DNA from: Gnetum montanum
Lineage: Eukaryota; Streptophyta; Gnetopsida; Gnetales; Gnetaceae
Direction of reading: 5' to 3'
NCBI GenBank assembly: GCA_015680685.1
Contig: MNCI01035860.1
Coordinates: forward strand, 4,958 to 68,957
Length of the DNA: 64,000 nucleotides
Below, piece after piece: positions 56,558 through 64,000 of the stretch. Under the pieces are notes generated by a model that searched no databases, was not told where the DNA came from, and worked only from the letters and a program-made list of their open reading frames with translations. Position 1 is the stretch's first letter. Each line of letters opens with the position of its first letter. The position numbers and the translations under genes were made by a program.

Positions 56558-58440
56558 TACCCCCATGGCTGAATAAAAACTCATCCTTAAGTTCCTTACA
56601 AAATATTGGGAAGGTATGGGATTATTGACTTGAATGGAACTAATGGTGAATGGGATGACATGTGAACGGATCATCATTACAGAACAAGAAAAAACTGGTG
56701 TTCATGACAACAAGAGTGAACACCTTATACATTTGACATCAGGCTTGATTTGGTAGCTAAAAGAGAAGAGAGAAAAGAGAGAAGAAGTTTGTTGCTGCCA
56801 ACACCAAGATTGCACCTTTCATTGTCTATCCGTAAGCGCGCCATCGATTTTTCTCCTTGCATAGCTGCTTCAGCGCTGATCCATTCCAAGTGTTCCCTCT
56901 AGATCCAATCCATTGTTACATGATTGCCATCTGCACACACAACACAGTCTTTATATTAGCAAGGGTAAATGAATCACAATGCAGTTGATACCTTGCTTCA
57001 GCGAAAGGTCCATTGGCTGAGTTGTGGTATGGCTGATACAAGTCTGGAAATATAATAGTGATGACTACTGAAGGTGTAGGGGCTAGGAGAAAATCAAAAA
57101 AATTGGTTCAGGACCCCCATGACTAAGAGCGAACCTCTGGTAGCGATAAAATGGAGAAAGAAAAAGAACAAGAAAGATGGAGAAAAAGAGACAACTATAA
57201 CGTTGATGAAATGGATGTCAAGATGGAAATGAACAAAGTAGAGTGGATTGTAAAAATGTTAAGGGAAAGAATTTAACTAGTATACCAAATAGGAATGTCA
57301 GTGGGTCCTCCCCAAAGTAGGCTCATGCCCTTAATTCCCTGACAATCCCACATTCAAAGAGTCCGTAGGCTCTAGGAATATCATTTGGAAACAAGAGTTA
57401 AAGTCTTAACCACAAGAATTTACCAACAAGAAAACAATGTATCCACCAAGATATGGACTATTGATACAACCGACAATGAGATGATAGATGGGGAAAGAAG
57501 GATGGAAAGAAGAGAATGGAATGGAGTCCCAAGAACAAGGTGGTATACAGCCCCTTGTGTATTTAATGATTAATGTGACTTAGTAGACCCCATTCCAAGT
57601 CTGGCCTCAACAAACCACATCCAGTGACTTTGCATTAATGCATTTGGCCAATCCATCCACTTGAAGTAACAAGAATGCCTTCACCAAAGAGCCACCACCA
57701 TTCCGACGAAACGAAGGAGGAGAGAATGGGAAGTGAGAAGGGCCTTAGTTAGAGGGAACATGTTTATTTTAGTTCCATAACCAGTGCTTGTAGCCCAAAT
57801 GATTATTTCATCTAAGGGGTGTGCTTTGAATTCTCACTGTTTTTTTTTATGCATGAGAACCACACCATGCAAAGACTTTGTTATTTTTATTAACTCAGCT
57901 TCTCGATGATGGAGCAATGTCGGAATGGTAAGAAAACTCAAAAAGAAAACATCCAAGCACCTAAGAGAATGGCCAACACAAATGCATCAAGTCCCCTTGA
58001 AGTCACACCCTTTTCAATCCTTAAGTCCTTCCTTAGTTTGAGAAATACCTAGCCACTGATTCGTTTGAGAAAGGGACTATACAGTTTCAAGCCAAGAGAA
58101 AGCATAGAAATTTGTGGATGTATGGATGAAGTGGACTCACTGCCTGTCATATCAAAAGAACCATACCTTAGTATCAACATCATAACTTAAAGGTAAAAAC
58201 CAAACATTAGCAATCAATGGAGTACGGTTCATACCATCTTTGGAGCACTTATTAAATGACAAACTTAACAAAATGGATAACACACACACACACACATAAA
58301 GAAATGAAAAAGTATAAATGATGCTGTAAAAAAAAAGTTAAAGAAATGTGCAAAACAAAAATGTGTGAAACAAAAATGTATAAAACAAAAATGTGTAAAA
58401 CAAAAACTTAAAAGAAACTGAGGGCCTCAAATGATCAGCA
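56558..58440 (-). other. Element D 3' noncoding region
   Basis: Same layout as in C: small ORF with acceptor-like GTGTGTGCAG (about 56930-56950), PPT-like motif at 57113-57126, about five units of the 14-15-bp repeat at 58330-58410, and a (CA)n run at 58280. Confidence 0.7.
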
Positions 58441-58674
58441 TAGGTGACCATCTCCCACATGACTGAATGGAAAGGGAGAGATCCGAAATAATAAACGCCT
58501 ATTTGAATTTTTTAGAAGTGCCCAACTTCTCCCGATTGATGTTTTCAAGTTAAGGGGTGGAAGTCGATGATGCTCATACTCCAATGTATCTATGCCTTTG
58601 TTGTGGGCATGAGTTGTTCCCCTAGTTCATTCCATACATGTTGGTGGGCTACTCTCTTGATTAGCTATCAACCA

Positions 58675-59277
58675 CTAGGTTTTTTCTTGTTGTGTGGTTG
58701 CTACATACAGGCACATTTGTATCTGAGTTTCTTGGGCACACCAATTGCATGCAGGAGGTGTTGAGCATTCCTCCATGTCATCACCCTTTGAGTCATTGTA
58801 TGTGATGCATGGAACTTTCTTCTTCTCGATCTTTCCATAAATATTTTCCTTAGATATTTCCAAGAAAAGATCATGAATCCCTAGCCATGCATCTATTGTA
58901 CTCAGCCATGCCCTTCCCATTATAATTGGGAAGTCCCCTTTGCTACTGTTGACTTCTATCACCAGGAAATCAGCTAGGTATGACCAACCACACACAATGG
59001 TAATGATGTCCTCTACCAATCCAAAAGGAATAGTGATGGACTGGTCAGCCAGCTCTAATTGAATATTGCTCTTCTTGAGTGGAGGCAGGTTCCAGGCTTT
59101 ATACATTTCTTGTGAGATTAAATTGACTCCGGAACCTGAGTCAAGAAGAGCCTTATGAGGTTCATTCCTAGTGACTTGGAGATAGATTAAGGGACTTCCA
59201 GGGTCAGAGAGTTTCCTGGGAAGGTGGCCCACCTTTATCCAATCAGTAACGGTATGTGTTAACATAACCGTATGCAT
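58675..59277 (-). CDS. Open protease region of element D
   Basis: A 200-codon frame without a stop. KALLDSGSGVNLISQEMY (about 59150-59095) carries the Asp-Ser-Gly of a retropepsin-like active site. LELADQSITIPFGLVEDI and GDFPIIMGRAWLSTIDAW follow, the last resembling the flap and C-terminal blocks of gypsy proteases. It continues from gag across a single TAG at about 59284, which is CAG in element C. It would cleave the Gag polyprotein. It is open in a copy without RT or integrase. Confidence 0.7.
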   Translation of the reverse strand: MHTVMLTHTVTDWIKVGHLPRKLSDPGSPLIYLQVTRNEPHKALLDSGSGVNLISQEMYKAWNLPPLKKSNIQLELADQSITIPFGLVEDIITIVCGWSYLADFLVIEVNSSKGDFPIIMGRAWLSTIDAWLGIHDLFLEISKENIYGKIEKKKVPCITYNDSKGDDMEECSTPPACNWCAQETQIQMCLYVATTQQEKT

Positions 59278-59283
59278 TAAGCT

Positions 59284-61198
59284 CTATTGTTGGTTTGAAG
59301 GGAGCTCCAAAGCCTTATTTGTTGGATGAGTGTGCACAGACTCAACCACTTGTGGTTGTGAGAGCTTGTTTGAGCTTCTGGTTCTGAAGAAAGATCTTCT
59401 TTTTATGTGGTTGTCAGAACCAGCAGCGTGTTGAAGGTTTACCGCTCTCGTAGCATTATGTTGCTGCGGTTGAGTGGGGAGTTCCCCTTGCATCATTAGA
59501 GCGAGTCGTAGTGGAACTATCGGCGTATGAGTGGCGGATGGATTCGGAGGATGGTATGCATGTGGTGCATCTCCCAGAGGAGAAGGAGTCCTAAAATACT
59601 CCCAAACTTGGTAGTGATGTTGTAGGGTTGCGTGACCCATAGGGTCACTTGGAGAAATCGGTTGCTGCACGTAATAACCATACGGGTTTGGTTGCCGGTA
59701 AGGGTATTGTTGCCTCGACGGTGACATCCCCCATGACTGTGGGTGTTGTCATTGCTGATGTTGCCCGATAGGTTGTGGCAGAGTTCCACTTGGATAATAT
59801 GTTAACGGTTGGTGGAACTACCTCGGGTTACCTTGGGGATAAGGTAACCTTTGGGGTGCCTACCGTCTGTTAAGTCTTGGGTTGAGTGCATACACCCAGG
59901 ACTCTTGCAAATGTGAGATTATTGGGCAACATCCCTTAAGATGGTCATATTGGCAGATCTCACATCCACCGTCATTTTCCATGTCAGAATCCACAACCTC
60001 ATCGATGATAGTCATTTTTCCCTTACCCTTGTTACGTGCATGGTCTGAATCTCTCTGCTTTTTCTTATCATGGTCACTACTTCATTCCTCCTTAAACTCC
60101 TCTACAATTTTTAGGACAGTTTCAATTTTACTATCTAAGGAGCTCCATATTTCATCTACCTTAGCTGACACTTTCTTTGTTAATTTTTGAAGCAGCAAGG
60201 TTTTTCTATTCACCAACTCTNTCTTTGTTAATTTTTTAAGCAGCAAGGTTTTTCTATTCACGAACTCTTTGAGTGGTGACTCATCCTCTTCCTCACAGAA
60301 TCTTACTCCCCTCTTTTGGAGGGAAGGATCACAGTTGTACTCTTCCGCACTTTCTCTTTTCCGTAGCTCCCCTTCTTCTTTAGCTACTTGCTCCAACAAT
60401 CGATGAACTTCATGGAACCTAAGTTTAGATAATCTCCCTTGGGCATATGTCCCAAGGGTTCTCCCGATTTCATGTCTTAGCCCATCTACAAGGTGGCAGA
60501 GTTGATCCCGTTGTACGTAACCATGGCCCGGGCAACAATGTAGTAATGCATAATATCGGCCCATGGTAGCATCCAAGGGTTCATGAGTACCCTGCTTCCA
60601 TCCTTGAATCTACTTCCACAAGTTGGACACTCTAGAGTATGTTTAGTATTTATCGTTAAACAATTCTAGCATTGTACTCCACCTCCTAATGGTTTCTGGC
60701 TCTAAGGACCGGTACCAACTTTCCGCTTCTTTTATGAGTATCCTAAGGAACAACTTTAACTTCTACCACTCGTTTTCAATATTTTGCAAAGCATAGGCAT
60801 CGTGGAATGCCTGTAAATGGTTTTTTGAATCAGCATTGTGTCCCCCTTCGAATCGTGGGATATTATTCATGTCTAGTCTCTTGATCCAACTGTCCTTTTG
60901 GTGCCTTGTAGGTATTCTAACTTCCTCCGTAATGTCTAACATACTTCGGGTGGCAAGTAGGGGTTCGTCATGATCATCTCCCTCATGACGTCTATGATGC
61001 CTATGTGGTTCCCTACTTTCCCTTCTATGCCTTGACTCTCTAGAATGCCCTCGTCCTCGCTCTCGACTCTCTCGTCGAGGTCTCTCATTTTGCTTACCCT
61101 TATCCTCACCGTTGTGCTCCTTGTGATTGCGTCTTGATGTGGAAGGAGAAGGTGAATGATGTGATGAAGGGGAAGAAGAAGGGGAACCATCGCCATGA
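59284..61198 (-). pseudogene. gag of element D, lightly broken, N-terminus in gap
   Basis: Visible order: Ser/Pro-rich and Arg/Glu/Ser-rich linker (ERPRRESRERGRGHSRES near 61080-61030), retrotrans_gag domain (about 60760-60440, ESWYRSLEPETIRRWSTM; EPLDATMGRYYALLHCC), E/K helix, knuckle-like CEICQYDHLKGCC (about 59960-59920), and an open Pro/Gln-rich 147-codon segment (59727-59284). A 47-base duplication around the N at 60221 interrupts the helix region. The start codon lies in the N gap. Confidence 0.85.
60174..60268 (-). repeat. 47-bp direct duplication around a single N
   Basis: 60174-60220 and 60222-60268 are the same 47 bases with two differences, separated by N at 60221. Elements A, B and C have one copy at this point of gag. 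Confidence 0.88.
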
Positions 61199-61876
61199 NN
61201 NNNNNNNNNNNNNNNNNNNNNNNNNNNNNNNNNNNNNNNNNNNNNNNNNNNNNNNNNNNNNNNNNNNNNNNNNNNNNNNNNNNNNNNNNNNNNNNNNNNN
61301 NNNNNNNNNNNNNNNNNNNNNNNNNNNNNNNNNNNNNNNNNNNNNNNNNNNNNNNNNNNNNNNNNNNNNNNNNNNNNNNNNNNNNNNNNNNNNNNNNNNN
61401 NNNNNNNNNNNNNNNNNNNNNNNNNNNNNNNNNNNNNNNNNNNNNNNNNNNNNNNNNNNNNNNNNNNNNNNNNNNNNNNNNNNNNNNNNNNNNNNNNNNN
61501 NNNNNNNNNNNNNNNNNNNNNNNNNNNNNNNNNNNNNNNNNNNNNNNNNNNNNNNNNNNNNNNNNNNNNNNNNNNNNNNNNNNNNNNNNNNNNNNNNNNN
61601 NNNNNNNNNNNNNNNNNNNNNNNNNNNNNNNNNNNNNNNNNNNNNNNNNNNNNNNNNNNNNNNNNNNNNNNNNNNNNNNNNNNNNNNNNNNNNNNNNNNN
61701 NNNNNNNNNNNNNNNNNNNNNNNNNNNNNNNNNNNNNNNNNNNNNNNNNNNNNNNNNNNNNNNNNNNNNNNNNNNNNNNNNNNNNNNNNNNNNNNNNNNN
61801 NNNNNNNNNNNNNNNNNNNNNNNNNNNNNNNNNNNNNNNNNNNNNNNNNNNNNNNNNNNNNNNNNNNNNNNNNNNN
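61199..61876. other. Assembly gap (678 N)
   Basis: Covers the gag N-terminus, PBS and about half of the 5' LTR of element D. The matching interval in element C (34653-35833) is 1181 bases, so the gap is probably too short by about 500 bases. Any frame running through it is meaningless. Confidence 0.98.
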
Positions 61877-62279
61877 CGAAGCGGTCATACTGAATGCACT
61901 TAACTATGAGAGAAGGATTGAGAGAGATTTAATTAACTAATAAAGCATTTAAACGATGGACAATAAATAACAATAATTAAAATCCTATTTAGCTTAGTCC
62001 ATGCACTGCAAGGTTTATCCAAAAGTTCGTCTTTATTTCCGTACACAAACTTGTGCTCAGGTACAATATTTGCTCGAATAAAGATCCATTCACTTTGGAA
62101 CTCCTACTTCAGGCACATGAAAATTATTCTATCTCTAGAGAGGTAAAACTGCCAGAGTTTCGCTAAGGGTCTAGACCTAGATTTAGAAACAAGGGAGAGC
62201 CACCTCTTATTTATAGATTTGGCGGCGCTGCAATATTGCGTACGTGATATCATGGCCCATGCGATGTCGCATCCCATCA
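61877..62279 (-). repeat. Element D 5' LTR, visible part
   Basis: Matches 56140-56557, ending CCATCA before the CAACT duplication. TTATTTATA is near 62208. Confidence 0.92.
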
Positions 62280-62284
62280 CAACT

Positions 62285-63562
62285 TATAACCTTACATCGT
62301 TTAAAATAAGTTTGAAATTAAAAATGCTTTTGAAATAAAATGCAATTTTTAAAAAAATTTGGAATCAACCTAGCATGCTACAAGTATAAAAGTAATTTTT
62401 GCATGTTATGGATATTTATTATAATACTTGCCAATTTCAATCAAGTTCATCCTCTTTCATCCATCACATAGATTTGCACATTACTGTTCAAAAGTCAACT
62501 CTCATAGAGTTAGCTTCAAGACTTCAAGAATTTGTAATAAATGTGCACATCACTTAAACCTATCATTGGTCACAAGAAAAAATAATGTACTTCCATTTTG
62601 GAAACATAATTCATGTAATTTTTTTACATAGTATGATAAAACTTACCAATGTGTAATGATAAGTAATTTGATTGGTTAGTTGATTGGAAAGCATTGTGAA
62701 TGTGTTGAATCTTGGTAGATGTTGAAACAAAGTATTCATAAATGATAGGAAATTACACTTCTGGAAGTGAAATTTAGAAAAAATTTAAAAATCAGCCAAA
62801 GTAGAGTCGGTCCAACAACAATCCCACAATTTATCCTTTGCACAACCATATAAAACCAAGCAATTTTTTTTAAAAAAAAGAAAATCTAGGTAGTAAAATC
62901 CACTAATTTAGCATTGGAAAACACATAACCAAACATCCCTTTAGGTACATCTATAGGTTTCACTATGAATTTGGTGAGGAGAGCTTCTTTCCCAAAGTTT
63001 CGTGCTATTTACTTTGATTATTTTAACCAAGATTTTTATTCTTTTTCCTTAATGTTAAAATATGAAGTGCATTTATTTCCTCAAGTGCTTTGATTGTTTT
63101 CACCGGAATCTCATTTTTAAAAAATTTTAAAATATGTACCGTAGCAACACTAATTCAGATTGCATTCATCTCCCAACGAATTGCAAAGCACAGAATAAAA
63201 ACAGTTCCGCATTCTATTTTGGAAAATGAAGTATTACAACGTGGTTTTACGGATCCAGCGCATTATGCAAATCATGCATGTCCTTCATGTGTCATGCAGC
63301 AAGCATACCCAAAGTTTGAAAAGTAAAACCCCATTTAAAGAGTTAAATAAAGTAGGAAAACACTTCCGTAGTTGACCAAACGCAAGTATTTTCTCGTTGT
63401 TATTTTTTTCATGTCAGCATTCTTATTCAAATTAGTAATACATTTTGAAAGAACTCAATCACGATCAGAAACTGTGTTCTTTTAAGCGTAAGCAAAATTA
63501 AGCGGGTGTTTTTAAACACAAGTGTTTTGTTTCAGTACTTGCTTTTAACTGGCTGATAACAA
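62285..63562. other. No gene seen
   Basis: AT-rich and stop-dense. The short open frames at 62428-62631 and 63090-63326 (plus strand) have no recognised domain. Before element D inserted, this was continuous with the sequence left of 55740. Confidence 0.5.
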
Positions 63563-64000
63563 AGTTATTGCTACAAGGGTGCTTTCTTAGCACGGTTAAG
63601 TTTAAATGTTTGAGCATTGCTAATTATCTATTTCATCTATGAAAAAATTTTCAAGGGAAAAATTTAGACATGGCTTGTCCACAGATCCAATGCAAACAAT
63701 GCTCTGCTTCTTGTTCCATGGGTGCCCATGAGGACCACATTTTCTGTACTTTTGTGATGTGCAGAAAGATAAGAAAAGTTCTGGCCATAGAAAATTGTTT
63801 TGCCTAAAATTAAAGTCCAAATATTCTTGTAGATATAAATTTTTCCATTTTGGTAATAAAGGGCAATTTGGTATGAAAGAGTCTCAACACTTTGCATGGG
63901 TTTTGGGTTTAAGTTATAGATAGGAGTATATATTTTCAATTTTATCAAACACAAGTGCCAGAATTTCTAAATACAATTTAAAAATGCCCATGATTGAGGT
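63563..64000. repeat. Window-spanning direct repeat, right copy (cut by edge)
   Basis: Partner of 2638-3163 in the same orientation, without its ~70-base insert. It continues past the window end. Confidence 0.7.

Larger units (their letters stand above)
55745..62279 (-). mobile_element. Ty3/gypsy (Athila-like) element D, gag-protease only
   Basis: LTRs 55745-56557 and (partly in the N gap) to 62279; perfect target duplication CAACT at 55740-55744 and 62280-62284. The internal part has gag and an uninterrupted protease region, then the same deletion junction as element C, then the 3' noncoding region. RT, RNase H and integrase are absent. It is the best preserved of the three deleted copies in the protease region. 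Confidence 0.92.

Noticed and set aside
58275-58300. (CA)n microsatellite as a distinct feature (also 31645-31660)
   Set aside because: Short simple repeat at the same place in two related elements; noted only within their 3' regions.
61106-61940. Frames of more than 200 codons across the N gap
   Set aside because: They consist almost entirely of unknown bases.

Overview
This 64-kb window looks like intergenic DNA from a large, repeat-rich seed-plant nuclear genome. The evidence is its AT-rich content, nested LTR retrotransposons, fragments of an endogenous caulimovirid-type pararetrovirus, a plant L1-type LINE with a DUF4283-like ORF1, and a SINE-like element. A gymnosperm is plausible, but the sequence alone does not settle it. 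I found no convincing host protein-coding gene, no functional tRNA or rRNA gene and no CRISPR array. Almost every coding region is broken by stops and frameshifts, many of them C-to-T or G-to-A changes as expected of old methylated repeats.

Layout. 1-2090: L1-type LINE on the minus strand (endonuclease, then ORF1), cut by the window edge. 2100-7330: AT-rich sequence with a 71-bp minisatellite, a ~200-bp tandem duplication and one arm of a repeat that returns at the right edge of the window. 7340-9561 and 16811-19735: two scrambled pararetrovirus segments that are inverted copies of each other, separated by LTR element A (9631-16805, plus strand, TSD GGTAG). 20480-21975: Ty1/copia RT fragment. 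22000-28030 and 44973-46020: a third, longer pararetrovirus copy with movement protein, capsid, protease, RT, RNase H, a trailing intact 121-codon ORF, and a TATA/leader region. This copy is split by LTR element B (28031-44972, minus strand, TSD ACATG/ATATG), which is itself split by element C (29060-36222, minus strand, TSD ACATC). 46940-49343: decayed Ty1/copia element on the minus strand with an initiator-Met-type PBS. 51130-52595: weak similarity to a plant transposon ORF. 55299-55445: SINE-like element with an 18-bp TSD. 55745-62279: LTR element D (minus strand, TSD CAACT) containing a 678-base N gap. 62285-64000: unassigned sequence, then the second arm of the window-spanning repeat.

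The main story is one Ty3/gypsy (Athila-like) family. All four elements share TGATGAG...CTCATCA LTR ends. A, B and C show a PBS matching the 3' end of tRNA-Asp; that of D lies in the N gap. All four also share a long 3' noncoding region and a motif (AGTCATGGGGG) that forms the polypurine tract at the 3' LTR and recurs at three internal positions. Only B keeps RT, RNase H and integrase. A, C and D are gag-protease-only derivatives with the rest of pol deleted. They look like a proliferating non-autonomous lineage that would depend on a B-like partner.

Three isolated N characters (9116, 14566, 60221) each sit at a short near-perfect duplication. They are best read as unmerged contig overlaps, so local structure there should not be trusted.
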